Part shown: positions 1 through 7,917 of the stretch, in pieces
How positions within the stretch are numbered: position 1 is the first letter of the stretch
Layout of the letters: every line of letters starts with the position of its first letter
Assembly (NCBI GenBank): GCA_031262595.1
Contig: JAISHI010000028.1
Location: 1 to 56,435, forward strand
Reading direction: 5' to 3'
DNA from: Christensenellaceae bacterium
GTDB taxonomy: Bacteria; Bacillota; Clostridia; Christensenellales; UBA1242
Length of the DNA: 56,435 nt
Position numbers and translations under genes: made by a program
The notes under the pieces: model-generated
Databases searched by the model: none
The model's input: only the letters and a program-made list of their open reading frames with translations
What the model was told of the DNA's origin: nothing

Positions 1-36
1 ATTACGACACCCCCGACCAATTCGAAGAAAAATTTT

Positions 37-56
37 TCTCTCCCCTAGGGGAGAGA
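37..56. repeat. 20-bp perfect palindrome
   Basis: A perfect 20-bp inverted repeat centred between bases 46 and 47 (TCTCTCCCCT and its complement). It has no loop, so a cruciform or a dimer-binding site fits better than a terminator. It follows a run of T and lies at the left window edge, so its gene context cannot be seen. Confidence 0.6.
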
Positions 57-221
57 ACCCCACCCACTAAATAACCTTACTCCATCTTTTTGTGTCTAAT
101 CGCTTGACATAGGTCCAGATACCTAGAACAAGTTTGCGAGAGCAATCATTCGAAGTGTCGTAACCTAAATGCCTCCTTTAATCGTAACGAATAACCCGCA
201 AGGGCTCAAAGATTAAATATG
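57..221 (+). ncRNA. Possible non-coding RNA or leader upstream of the DUF1848 pair
   Basis: This stretch has no ORF above 60 codons on either strand and ends directly at a strong rho-independent terminator (222-268). It contains small dyads, for example TAGGT/ACCTA near 117-133 and a CCC-GCAA-GGG hairpin near 193-205. I do not recognise it as tmRNA, 6S, SRP RNA, RNase P or a known riboswitch. It could be a terminated leader controlling the next two genes, a small RNA, or the decayed remains of another gene. Confidence 0.3.
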
Positions 222-268
222 AACAAGCATTATGAAAGAACAAGTAAATCTTTCTATGCTTGTTTTTT
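222..268 (+). terminator. Intrinsic terminator before the methyltransferase-like gene
   Basis: A long hairpin: AACAAGCAT pairs with ATGCTTGTT and the inner GAAAGA pairs with TCTTTC, followed by a run of six T. It lies about 15 bp before the Shine-Dalgarno of the next gene. It therefore either ends an upstream transcript or acts as an attenuator. Confidence 0.75.
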
Positions 269-294
269 ATTGCAAAAATTAAAGGAGAATTAAA

Positions 295-960
295 ATGGAA
301 ATTAAAAAACTGTGGGAAGGAATCCCCACTAAAAAGTGCGCCGAGTGCGCTAGGAAAGACAAAACGTGTGACGGAATGTTGGTCTACGATAACTTATGTT
401 CAAATGTAAATTATCTTGAAATGTACGGCGAAGCAAATTATGAACGGAACAAAGAAACCTTTGCCGAACTTAAAAAGAAACTAAACGGCGAAAAGCCCTC
501 GATATTCTCGTTTGGCTGTGGGCTGGGGCTAGACTACTTAGGAGTTAAAGAAGTGTTTGGCGACAATGCAACTTACTGCGGAATTGACAAATGCAAGTGG
601 GCAATCACACAAACAGAAAACTATAAAAACTTCACGCCCAAGCTACCCAAGGCAATAGATTTTGATGATGGAATGTTTTCGCTTCATTTCCCATATCAAA
701 ACCCTGTGCTATGTTTCTTTCATTCACTTTATACAATCTCAAAGAATGTAGACCTGAAATCAAAACTTTTAGAAATGTTGCAAGGTAAACCTAACTTTTA
801 TATCGTTGTAAATTTCACAATCAACGTTCACTTCGGGCCAGTAATTCGTGAACGGGAGTTTCTTGGCGAATTAGTAACTGAATTAAAACGAACATTTAAC
901 ATCAAACAATTTGATATTTTGAACGATACTGCTATAATAATTAAAGGTGAAAAGAAGTAG
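295..960 (+). CDS. Cys-rich protein with a methyltransferase-like glycine motif
   Basis: 221 aa, starting at an ATG with AAAGGAG eight bases upstream. I do not recognise a named family. Residues 71-83 (FSFGCGLGLDYLG) followed by CGID at about 95-98 look like motifs I and II of a Rossmann-fold SAM-dependent methyltransferase. Four cysteines at residues 15, 18, 25 and 35 could bind zinc or an Fe-S cluster. The stop codon directly abuts the ATG of the DUF1848 gene, so the two are almost certainly co-transcribed and co-translated. Codon use is less biased than in the housekeeping genes nearby, which suggests an acquired pair. The methyltransferase reading is an inference from one motif. Confidence 0.6.
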   Translation: MEIKKLWEGIPTKKCAECARKDKTCDGMLVYDNLCSNVNYLEMYGEANYERNKETFAELKKKLNGEKPSIFSFGCGLGLDYLGVKEVFGDNATYCGIDKCKWAITQTENYKNFTPKLPKAIDFDDGMFSLHFPYQNPVLCFFHSLYTISKNVDLKSKLLEMLQGKPNFYIVVNFTINVHFGPVIREREFLGELVTELKRTFNIKQFDILNDTAIIIKGEKK

Positions 961-1884
961 ATGATTTTAAGTGTTTCAAGAAGAACTGATATTCCTGCCT
1001 TGTATGTTGATTGGTTTTTTGACCAGTTGAAACAAGGTTTTGTTTTGGTGCCTAACCCCATGAACACAAAAAAAATTCAAAAGATACAATTGCAACCCGT
1101 TAAGATTGAAAGGAATTTGCTTGGTGGAGTTGAAGTTTCTGGTAATGTTGATGGCATTGTGTTTTGGAGCAAAAATCCGCAGCCACTGCTTGCCCGAATT
1201 GAAGAATTAAAAGACTTTAAATTTTACTTTCAATATACACTTAATGCCTACGACCAAAGATTTGAGGCTGGTATTCCGCCACTTGAAAAGCGAATAAAGA
1301 CCTTCCAAGATTTGTCTAAACATTGCCCGGTGGTTTGGAGATATGACCCAATCTTTTTGGGTTCAGGCATTACTATTGAATGGCATAAAGAACAGTTTGA
1401 GAATATTGCAAAGCAACTTGCGGGCTATACAGACCGCTGTATGATTAAATGCTTGCGTGATAAGTTTGCGGGAATTGTCACGCCCACCACAAGCCAAATT
1501 ATAGAAATTGCGACGGCGCTTTCCGCCATTGGCAAAAAGCATGGAATTGAAGTGCAGACTTGTGCCGAGATTATGAACCTTGAAAGTTACGGCATTAAAC
1601 AAGGCAAATGCACAGACCCAGAAATTTTTGAAAAATTGCTTGGTAACATAAGCCTAAAAACAAAAAAACTTGACGGGCAACGAAAAAACTGCCGCTGTAT
1701 TCCTTGCGTGGACATTGGCGTATATGACACGTGTAGCCACGGTTGCACTTATTGTTATGCAAGGCACAGCATCTTTGCAAAGGCAACTTGTTCCGCTAAC
1801 GCAAACAAAATAAAGGAAATGTATGACGGATTCGACGGCGAAATTTACGACCGCAAAACCGAGCGAATATTTGATTATAAATAG
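961..1884 (+). CDS. DUF1848 family protein with a C-terminal radical-SAM-like Cys motif
   Basis: 307 aa, matching DUF1848 proteins from memory of the family start (ILSVSRRTDIPA) and the NPMN and FWSKNP motifs. The C-terminus has C244, C246 and C249, then CSHGCTYC (C258, C262, C265), which fits the CX3CX2C pattern that binds the 4Fe-4S cluster in radical SAM enzymes. YCYA after it recalls spore photoproduct lyase-type proteins. The motif is at the C-terminus, whereas radical SAM enzymes usually carry it near the N-terminus. The family has no settled function. It is translated directly after the methyltransferase-like gene, so a joint modification or repair reaction is possible. Confidence 0.8.
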   Translation: MILSVSRRTDIPALYVDWFFDQLKQGFVLVPNPMNTKKIQKIQLQPVKIERNLLGGVEVSGNVDGIVFWSKNPQPLLARIEELKDFKFYFQYTLNAYDQRFEAGIPPLEKRIKTFQDLSKHCPVVWRYDPIFLGSGITIEWHKEQFENIAKQLAGYTDRCMIKCLRDKFAGIVTPTTSQIIEIATALSAIGKKHGIEVQTCAEIMNLESYGIKQGKCTDPEIFEKLLGNISLKTKKLDGQRKNCRCIPCVDIGVYDTCSHGCTYCYARHSIFAKATCSANANKIKEMYDGFDGEIYDRKTERIFDYK

Positions 1885-1932
1885 GCAGTAAGTTCCGCTT
1901 CACACAGCCCAACTTTACGCTTCGGACACACA

Positions 1933-1956
1933 AAAAATTGCCGTAAGGCAATTTTT
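1933..1956 (+). terminator. Intrinsic terminator after the DUF1848 gene
   Basis: AAAAATTGCC pairs with GGCAATTTTT around a GTAA tetraloop, about 48 bp after the stop codon. The A and T runs make it usable from both strands, so it may also serve the leftward phosphatase gene. Confidence 0.85.
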
Positions 1957-1990
1957 CATTCTTCACTTTTTCAATTTTTCATTTTTTCAC
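1957..1990. repeat. Dispersed TTCATTTTTCA-type simple repeat, copy 1
   Basis: A pyrimidine-rich run built from TTTTTCA/CTTCA units. Similar intergenic runs occur at 26580-26620, 31850-31893, 35709-35735 and 50051-50070, always between genes and often beside a terminator. Confidence 0.6.
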
Positions 1991-2012
1991 TAATATTTCC
2001 TCACTAATCTCT

Positions 2013-2432
2013 TTATAACTTTTCGTAAAGTTTCGCGAGGGCGGATTTAAGTTGTTTCGCGACAACGACGTAAGTTTTGAGGTCGGCGCCGTAAGGGTCA
2101 AGAACATCGCCGCAATCCGCGAGCTCGTCGAGCGTTTTAACGTTATCGTAGCTACCGATTTGTTCTTGGTGGCGCTTCGTCATGCAAACGATTAAATCGT
2201 ATTCGCCGAGCATAGCGGGCGTGAATTGCGTGGGCTTTATATGAAAACAACGTTCTTTAATCTTTTTAAGCGCAAGTTTCGCGTTCGGGCTCATTTCAAG
2301 CAGCGTTTCGGCGTATATGCCCGCGCTTTTTGCGGTGTGCCCCTTTTTTTCGCGAAGTTCGATATTATTAAAGATATTTTCCGCCATAGGGCTGCGGCAA
2401 ATGTTTCCCGTGCAAACAAACAAAACTTTCAT
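2013..2432 (-). CDS. Low-molecular-weight protein-tyrosine (or arginine) phosphatase
   Basis: 139 aa, normal length for the family. The N-terminal phosphate-binding loop CTGNICRS has the CX5R signature with the nucleophilic Cys, and LDPYG near residue 112 supplies the acid Asp-Pro pair. Such enzymes remove phosphate from Tyr or, in several Bacillota, from Arg (YwlE/McsB regulation); which applies cannot be told here. The ATG overlaps the mnmA stop codon (TAATG), so it is the last gene of a TM2-mnmA-phosphatase operon. Confidence 0.9.
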   Translation of the reverse strand: MKVLFVCTGNICRSPMAENIFNNIELREKKGHTAKSAGIYAETLLEMSPNAKLALKKIKERCFHIKPTQFTPAMLGEYDLIVCMTKRHQEQIGSYDNVKTLDELADCGDVLDPYGADLKTYVVVAKQLKSALAKLYEKL

Positions 2433-3652
2433 TACAAAATTATCCCCCCGCCGATAACTTTTTCGCCGTTATAAAGAACGCACCATTGCCCAGCTGTAAT
2501 CGCGCGTTGTTTTTCCGCGAAGAAAACCTTTAAGTCGCCGTTTTCAAGGATTTCAAACCGCGCCGCTTGGTCGGGTTGGCGGTAGCGGGTTTTTGCGGTA
2601 ATATTAAACTCGGTCGCGCCCCCTAAACCCTCTGCGTTTGTAAGTTTTTTCGCGTCGTTCGGGATTGCGAGGCTCTTTGCGCTCTCGTCAACCCAATTAA
2701 ACTCCGCGCAAGTTAAACTATCGCGAAACATTTCCTCGCATTCGCCGTTCGAAACAACGAGAACGTTATTATCTAAATCTTTTTTAACAACAAACCAACG
2801 GCTCGTGTTCTCGCTAACCCCGCCAATATTAAGCCCGCGGCGTTGCCCGAGGGTATAGAACGCAAGCCCCTCGTGCTTCCCGACGATTTTGCCGTCCGCG
2901 GTTTTAATATCGCCCGGCTTCCCGCCGATATAGTTTTTAAGAAACTCGCGCATCCGCTTTTCGCCGATGAAACAAATCCCCGTGCTGTCTTTTTTCTCGG
3001 CGGTCGTCAGTCCTAATTTTTTCGCAATCTCGCGAACCTCGGTTTTAAGTAAGTTCTCGAGCGGAAACATTGCGCGCGAAAGTTGAGTTTGCGATAACGC
3101 ACAAAGGAAATAACTTTGGTCTTTCGATAAATCTTTCGCTTTTTTAAGGACAAATTTATCGCCGATTTTTTCTACGCCCGCGTAATGCCCCGTCGCGAGA
3201 TAATCCGCGCCGAGAGATAACGCCTTTTCGAGCAAATAACCGTATTTTATCTCGCGGTTGCAAAGAATATCTGGGTTCGGCGTTATGCCGCGCTTCAAAC
3301 CCGAGAGAAAATCCTCGAAAACGTTGTCGTAATATTGTTTCGAGAAATTAACGCCGTAATAAGGAATCCCAATCCTTTCGCAAACGCGCCGAACGTCCTC
3401 GAAGTCCGCCGTTGCCGTGCAAACCCCGCAATCGTCGACTTCCTCCCAATTTTTCATGAAAAGCCCAATAACGTTATGTCCTTGAGCCTTTAAAATCGCG
3501 GCAGTTACGGAACTATCGACCCCGCCGCTCATACCGACAACAATCGTCAGCGGCTTTTCCGCCACTTCGAGCCCAAAACCTTCTAATTTAAACTCGCCTA
3601 AATTATTTTTGGGATTATTCATGGCGCGTTGTTTTAAGTTAATTTCGCTCAT
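2432..3652 (-). CDS. mnmA: tRNA-specific 2-thiouridylase MnmA
   Basis: 406 aa. It thiolates the wobble uridine of tRNA-Lys, -Glu and -Gln using sulfur relayed from a cysteine desulfurase. Visible features are the PP-loop GMSGGVDSS near the N-terminus, MKNWEE, the first catalytic Cys in CNREIKYG and the second in TGICFIGEK, and the C-terminal GQRRGL region. I take the start at 3652, which gives a 4-nt ATGA overlap with the upstream gene, rather than the ORF-track start at 3682. Both tRNA-Glu(UUC) and tRNA-Lys(UUU), its expected substrates, are encoded in this window. Confidence 0.95.
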   Translation of the reverse strand: MSEINLKQRAMNNPKNNLGEFKLEGFGLEVAEKPLTIVVGMSGGVDSSVTAAILKAQGHNVIGLFMKNWEEVDDCGVCTATADFEDVRRVCERIGIPYYGVNFSKQYYDNVFEDFLSGLKRGITPNPDILCNREIKYGYLLEKALSLGADYLATGHYAGVEKIGDKFVLKKAKDLSKDQSYFLCALSQTQLSRAMFPLENLLKTEVREIAKKLGLTTAEKKDSTGICFIGEKRMREFLKNYIGGKPGDIKTADGKIVGKHEGLAFYTLGQRRGLNIGGVSENTSRWFVVKKDLDNNVLVVSNGECEEMFRDSLTCAEFNWVDESAKSLAIPNDAKKLTNAEGLGGATEFNITAKTRYRQPDQAARFEILENGDLKVFFAEKQRAITAGQWCVLYNGEKVIGGGIIL

Positions 3653-4254
3653 TTTTTGCCACCCTTCTTTCCCGCGCTCCATTCTTCTTTTTTAATATTC
3701 CCTTTTTGCGGTTTTTCGCCGAGCCGAACGGGATACTTAAACTGCCCAAAAATAACCGCAAACCAATCCCAAACCCACATACAAAAAACAACAAAACCAA
3801 AAATAAACGGCGGATAAGGAACATAACCCCGAACTAACTCGTCCCAACCCTGAGCGATTAAAGTCGGCGCAGACGGGTTTCCCCAGTTATAAAACAACCC
3901 CAACGAAAGCCCCAGCCAAAGCGCGGTTAAAACGGCGTAAGTTATCCCCCGCGCTTTTCGCCCTGCGACAAAACAATGCGCGCCAAAAATCCCGAGAATT
4001 AACCAAAGGCACATTTTCGTTAAGCTAAGGTCGTCAGGCCTATATTTCGTCATAACAATCTTTTCGCCCGATTTTGTTCGTTTAATATCCTTCGCTTTTT
4101 CTATGCTGGCTTCCGCGATTTGGACTTTCGAAATTCCGCAAACCGCGCATTCGCTAGTATATTTCGGGATTTTGTTCCCGCAATAAGGGCATTTTATAGT
4201 GCTGTTATAAAGCCTATCGAGTTTTTCGCTAACTGGTTTCTTAATTTGTGGCAT
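3649..4254 (-). CDS. Zinc-ribbon membrane protein, TM2-like
   Basis: About 201 aa. The N-terminus has a rubredoxin-type zinc ribbon (CPYCGNK then CAVCG, residues about 19-38). The middle has hydrophobic segments with the TM2-domain-like GIFGAHCFVAGRKARG turn, and the C-terminus is a Lys-rich tail. Function is unknown; TM2 proteins are usually small membrane proteins of unclear role. The start at 4254 is chosen because a TTGCAA-17-TAATAT promoter ends 5 nt before that ATG, so the mRNA is probably leaderless. It overlaps mnmA by 4 nt. Confidence 0.7.
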   Translation of the reverse strand: MPQIKKPVSEKLDRLYNSTIKCPYCGNKIPKYTSECAVCGISKVQIAEASIEKAKDIKRTKSGEKIVMTKYRPDDLSLTKMCLWLILGIFGAHCFVAGRKARGITYAVLTALWLGLSLGLFYNWGNPSAPTLIAQGWDELVRGYVPYPPFIFGFVVFCMWVWDWFAVIFGQFKYPVRLGEKPQKGNIKKEEWSAGKKGGKK

Positions 4255-4259
4255 GAAAT

Positions 4260-4304
4260 ATATTATCATATGCGCTTGACTTTTGCAAAACTTTTTATTA
4301 TATT
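4260..4304. promoter_or_regulatory. Overlapping divergent promoters for the TM2-mnmA operon and rpsL
   Basis: Plus strand: TTGACT (4276-4281), 17 bp, TATATT (4299-4304), leading to rpsL. Minus strand: TTGCAA (4288-4283), 17 bp, TAATAT (4265-4260), leading to the TM2-like gene. The two -35 boxes are interleaved within 13 bp, so polymerase bound at one promoter should exclude the other. Confidence 0.8.
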
Positions 4305-4467
4305 ATTCGCTATATGTAAGTGGCGGTTAATTTTGAAGTAGTAGCCAAAGTCGACCTCACGAAAATAGGTGGCGTGAATATAAGCGCTAGCAACCTTAGC
4401 GAAAGGGTTAATCGCTAGCCGTTGCAAAATTAAAATCTTAAAACTAATTAAAAGGAGATATTTTAAG
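4305..4467 (+). promoter_or_regulatory. Structured 5' leader of rpsL-rpsG
   Basis: About 155 nt between the -10 box and rpsL with no ORF. A hairpin at 4386-4419 pairs GCTAGCAACC with GGTT and a second GCTAGC; GCAAC/GTTGC (4390-4394/4420-4424) can form an alternative stem. It is followed by AAAAGGAG. Leader-mediated feedback by a ribosomal protein is known for str operons; whether this structure does that is inference. Confidence 0.5.
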
Positions 4468-4842
4468 ATGCCAACAATCAACCAAATAATGCGCAAACCT
4501 AGAAAAACTCGTGCGAATAAGTCAAAAGCGCCAAGCCTTCAAGGCAACCCACAAAAACGCGGAACTTGCCTTCAAGTTAAAACAGTTACGCCTAAAAAGC
4601 CTAACTCGGCTCTTCGAAAAGTTGCGCGTGTTCGTTTTTCGAATAAAGAAGAAGGAACGGCGTATATCGGCGGAATCGGGCATAACCTCCAAGAGCATAG
4701 CGTTGTGCTTGTTCGTGGCGGAAAGGTTAAAGACTTACCCGGCGTTCGTTATCATATCGTTCGTGGAACACTCGACACAGCCGGCGTTGCAAAACGCGCA
4801 CAAGGTCGTTCGCTCTACGGCGCAAAACGTCCAAAGAAATAA
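4468..4842 (+). CDS. rpsL: 30S ribosomal protein S12
   Basis: 124 aa, full length. It sits at the decoding centre of the 30S subunit. [11 protein letters not shown] at the N-terminus, the [16 protein letters not shown] stretch (streptomycin-resistance region, with the wild-type Lys in PKKPNS) and the [15 protein letters not shown]-like segment (here [15 protein letters not shown]) are all present. Start is supported by AAAAGGAG upstream. First gene of a short operon with rpsG. Confidence 0.98.
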   Translation: MPTINQIMRKPRKTRANKSKAPSLQGNPQKRGTCLQVKTVTPKKPNSALRKVARVRFSNKEEGTAYIGGIGHNLQEHSVVLVRGGKVKDLPGVRYHIVRGTLDTAGVAKRAQGRSLYGAKRPKK

Positions 4843-4873
4843 CAAAAACTAATTAAAAGGAGAAAACTATATT

Positions 4874-5344
4874 ATGCCAAGAAGGTCAGGAGTTCCTGTT
4901 AAACCAGTTTTAGCAGACCCAATTTATAAATCCAAAACCATAACTAAACTTATCAACCAAGTTATGCTTGACGGAAAGAAAAGCATCGCGCAAAAAATCG
5001 TTTATGGCGCGCTTGAACAACTTTCAAAAAAAGTTAGCGCAGAACCATTAACGGCGTTTATGCAAGCGCTCGAAAACGTTATGCCTCTTCTCGAAACGAA
5101 AGCACGCCGCGTCGGCGGAAGCAACTATCAAGTTCCAATGGAGGTTCGCCCCGCTCGTCGTCAAACGCTCGGCATCCGTTGGATTGTTGATAACGCACGC
5201 AAACGTAGCGAAAAAACTATGGAAGAACGCTTGTTCGGCGAATTGCTCGATGCGTTTAACGGGACGGGTGGCGCGTTCAAGAAAAAAGAAGAAATGCACA
5301 GAATGGCAGAAGCCAACAAAGCATTCGCCCACTATAAGTGGTAA
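4874..5344 (+). CDS. rpsG: 30S ribosomal protein S7
   Basis: 156 aa, normal length. It nucleates assembly of the 30S head by binding the 3' domain of 16S rRNA. PRRSG at the N-terminus, [11 protein letters not shown] and the C-terminal [15 protein letters not shown] are typical. AAAAGGAG precedes the start, 31 bp after rpsL. A terminator follows within about 20 bp, so fusA and tuf are not in this operon, unlike most str operons. Confidence 0.98.
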   Translation: MPRRSGVPVKPVLADPIYKSKTITKLINQVMLDGKKSIAQKIVYGALEQLSKKVSAEPLTAFMQALENVMPLLETKARRVGGSNYQVPMEVRPARRQTLGIRWIVDNARKRSEKTMEERLFGELLDAFNGTGGAFKKKEEMHRMAEANKAFAHYKW

Positions 5345-5360
5345 ACCAAATCACCTAAAC

Positions 5361-5387
5361 AAAACTCGGTTAACCCCGAGTTTTTTA
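5361..5387 (+). terminator. Intrinsic terminator after rpsG
   Basis: AAACTCGG pairs with CCGAGTTT across a TTAACC-type loop, followed by TTTTTT. It closes the rpsL-rpsG transcript before the convergent HEPN-CBS gene. Confidence 0.9.
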
Positions 5388-5423
5388 ATATGCTGTTGTT
5401 TATAGCCGAAAAGACGCCGAAAA

Positions 5424-6149
5424 TCAGTATATCTCCAATGTTTTCATAAGATCCATAACATCCGCGACCGTCACTATATTAACGGGCTTTTCCGTTGCTG
5501 TTCCCGAGCGCGTTACGATTATCGTCGAGAGTTTGCGGTTTTGGTTAAAGAGCGTTAAACATTCCTCGATAGTTATGTCGACGGAAACGACAACATAATG
5601 CTCGCTCGACGGAAACGCACGCAAATATTCCTCAATCGTCGTATCCGCGAGAAACTTATCGAGGCTGGCGTTTGTTGCTAAAATATTCGCCGCGATGTTT
5701 TCGATAAACTTTTGCCAACGGACAACGCCGATAAGGTTCGCGCCTTTATAAACAGGAATACAACTATGCCCAGACCGACCTGTTTCGAGTATAAGGTTGC
5801 GAAGTTTGAGCGTTCCGTCTATTACGATAACGTCTCTTTGGCGTAAAATAGAGGTTAAAAGCGGCGGCATAGAAACTAATTTCGCGATTTTTTCCATAGT
5901 CGCGACAACCTCGTCATGCGGTTCGGCGATAAGTTTGTCGCTCGAACTATGAACAATCGCGTTTCGAAGGCGCGCGAACTCAATAAGGTCGTCCTCGTAT
6001 CTGCGAACGACTTGGTTCAGCGAAGAACAACGCCGAATTAAATCGCTAAACGAAATATTAGTCTTAAAATTATATTGGTTGCGCAAATCGTGATCGATAT
6101 CGTTATACGCATTTATAAACCGCGCGCCGTTGCTTGAACTCCCTATCAT
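5424..6149 (-). CDS. HEPN-like domain fused to a CBS-domain pair
   Basis: 241 aa. Residues about 1-75 are helical and end in FARLRNAIVH, where R62-N63 and H67 match the RNxxxH motif of HEPN nucleases. Residues about 85-240 look like a tandem CBS (Bateman) module, which in other proteins binds adenine nucleotides or SAM; TIIVTRSG and VTVADVMDLM fit its second half. No membrane segment. It is transcribed alone between two divergent/convergent neighbours; a TATAAT box ends 8 nt before the ATG. A nucleotide-gated RNase is a reasonable hypothesis. The HEPN call rests on a short motif, so an inactive structural HEPN or a MNT-less DUF4145-like domain is possible. Confidence 0.6.
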   Translation of the reverse strand: MIGSSSNGARFINAYNDIDHDLRNQYNFKTNISFSDLIRRCSSLNQVVRRYEDDLIEFARLRNAIVHSSSDKLIAEPHDEVVATMEKIAKLVSMPPLLTSILRQRDVIVIDGTLKLRNLILETGRSGHSCIPVYKGANLIGVVRWQKFIENIAANILATNASLDKFLADTTIEEYLRAFPSSEHYVVVSVDITIEECLTLFNQNRKLSTIIVTRSGTATEKPVNIVTVADVMDLMKTLEIY

Positions 6150-6194
6150 AACTTTATATTATACGTAATTTAGCCGAGAGTAAAGCGAAAACGC

Positions 6195-6224
6195 TTGCTT
6201 TTTGTCGCGCGCCTAGAATATATA
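6195..6224 (+). promoter_or_regulatory. Promoter of the 6231 gene, leaderless type
   Basis: TTGCTT, 18 bp, TATATA, then 6 nt to the ATG at 6231. No Shine-Dalgarno is present. Confidence 0.55.
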
Positions 6225-6230
6225 TTTAAT

Positions 6231-7151
6231 ATGAAAATCCAAAACAAACGAAGGAAATCCTTAACGCGAGAAGCGAAACGCAAGCGCAACTTATTAGTTC
6301 GAACGTCCAGCGACGACGGCGCGCCGGTTGTCGATATTAAGGGGCTTGTTTTTATTTGGATTATTGTCGGGATTATCGCGCTCGCGGTTTTTATTTATAC
6401 AGACCTCTTCCGCACAAAAAACAACGGCGACGCGCTTGACGCAGCTGCGATTATCGTTTCTTTCGCGGCGTTTATTATGCAATCGCTGTTTTCTATCGGC
6501 GTTTTGCTGCATAACTCCGCGCTCCGCAAATCAACCCTTTCGCAATTCGTTTCGAATAACTATACCGTTGTCGATTTCGTCGAAAGCATGACGATGGGCG
6601 CCGAAAGCAGCCGTTATACCGAACGCCTCGCGAAAGACCGCAGCCTTAGAAACTACATGAAAGAAGAAGATATCGTTAATACCGACGACATTTTGCGCAA
6701 CATGAACGATTATTATTTCTCGACCCTTCGTATTCCGTTTAAAATCGCGGAAGGAAAATCCGTCAACGCGCTTAAATTCATGGCGCTTAAATTCGTCCGC
6801 GAAAACGGCGACCATCATTATTTCATCCCTTGCGCGCAAACGAGTATCGGCAATACTGTTATCCTCTTTAACGACAAAACGAAACTCCAAGAAGTCGTTA
6901 TAAATCTCGTTCAAAAAAAGAGCGACGACGATTTTGACTCGGCGCGCGTTATTCCCTTCTCGCGTATAGAAATTTCGCTCGGAATGACGAGCCTTTTAGG
7001 AGTTACGACGAACGGCAGAATCGAACTTTATTTCGATAACCCAAAACGCCTCGACGACAACGGCGCGAACAACTATAAAATCTTCTCGTCGCAATTCCGC
7101 GCGCTCGGCATGCCAAAACTAACGACAAGCATCGCGGAAGATATACTTTAA
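6231..7151 (+). CDS. Membrane protein of unknown function
   Basis: 306 aa from the ATG at 6231; the ORF-track start at 6195 lies in the promoter. A basic N-terminus (about 30 residues) precedes two membrane helices at roughly 38-58 and 72-95. The remaining 200 residues look soluble and rich in beta strands, with ALKFMALKFVRENG and an Asp-rich segment. I do not recognise the family. It lies 35 bp before a membrane-anchored GIY-YIG gene that has its own promoter, so any link between them is only positional. Confidence 0.6.
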   Translation: MKIQNKRRKSLTREAKRKRNLLVRTSSDDGAPVVDIKGLVFIWIIVGIIALAVFIYTDLFRTKNNGDALDAAAIIVSFAAFIMQSLFSIGVLLHNSALRKSTLSQFVSNNYTVVDFVESMTMGAESSRYTERLAKDRSLRNYMKEEDIVNTDDILRNMNDYYFSTLRIPFKIAEGKSVNALKFMALKFVRENGDHHYFIPCAQTSIGNTVILFNDKTKLQEVVINLVQKKSDDDFDSARVIPFSRIEISLGMTSLLGVTTNGRIELYFDNPKRLDDNGANNYKIFSSQFRALGMPKLTTSIAEDIL

Positions 7152-7152
7152 G

Positions 7153-7181
7153 TTGCCGAACGCTAGATTTTTTGATAGAAT
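7153..7181 (+). promoter_or_regulatory. Promoter of the GIY-YIG gene, leaderless type
   Basis: TTGCCG, 17 bp, TAGAAT (7176-7181), then 5 nt to the ATG at 7187. Its -35 box begins right after the stop codon of the preceding gene. Confidence 0.65.
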
Positions 7182-7186
7182 AACTT

Positions 7187-7828
7187 ATGAATTTAAAAAA
7201 CTTATTTATGTCGACGGAAACAATCGTCATTATATCGCTTATCGTTTTAATCGCGATTATATTGCTTGCGGTTTTCCTAATAAGGGCGCACGCGAAACTA
7301 AATAAAAGTCAGTTTGATGACAAAACGCCCGAGGTTGTCGAAATTCCTGCCGATAAAAAGAAAATCGACGCGCTTTTCGAGTTTGTTGAAAACCAAAAAC
7401 GCGAACAGCTCGCGAAAATCGAGGAAAAACAACTCAAAAAACTCGACCAAAAACAAAAACTCGAAACTTTTAAGCAAACCCGCGAACAACTTAAAGCAAA
7501 ACTCGAAGAAATTTTCGACGCCGGCGAATGGAAAAGCCTAGACGCGATTTTAAAAAGCGCGGATAAAGGCGGAATCGGGATTTATATCATTTATAACAAG
7601 ACGAAAAATAAATATTACGTCGGGCAAGCTAAGGCGCTTAATGCCCGAATCCGCCAACATTTCGCGGTTGAGGACATAACGCGCGATTTCCTTAGCGGCG
7701 ACGAAATCGCGGTTAAAACGTTTTCCGCGTCGGTTTTGCCCGCGGATTATCGCCTCGACCACATCGAAAAACTCGGTATCGAAATCTTCGGCGAAAATTC
7801 ATATAATAAAACCCACGGGAATTTATAA
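7187..7828 (+). CDS. Membrane-anchored GIY-YIG domain protein
   Basis: 213 aa. A single N-terminal membrane helix (about residues 10-32, ending in a basic turn) is followed by a Lys/Glu/Gln-rich coiled coil (about 55-110) and a C-terminal GIY-YIG domain starting at GIGIYIIYNKTKNKYYVGQA (about 128-147). R154 in ARIRQH is well placed as the conserved Arg of the family. GIY-YIG domains are usually nucleases; tethering one to the membrane by a coiled coil is uncommon. The start at 7187 is set by the promoter spacing. Confidence 0.75.
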   Translation: MNLKNLFMSTETIVIISLIVLIAIILLAVFLIRAHAKLNKSQFDDKTPEVVEIPADKKKIDALFEFVENQKREQLAKIEEKQLKKLDQKQKLETFKQTREQLKAKLEEIFDAGEWKSLDAILKSADKGGIGIYIIYNKTKNKYYVGQAKALNARIRQHFAVEDITRDFLSGDEIAVKTFSASVLPADYRLDHIEKLGIEIFGENSYNKTHGNL

Positions 7829-7917
7829 AACCGCCCCTCAGAACTGCGTCTAAATCCTCATATATTTAGAAATAAGGTCCGTTTAATTTTGCCCGATCCA
7901 TCCTGTGCGATTATCTT

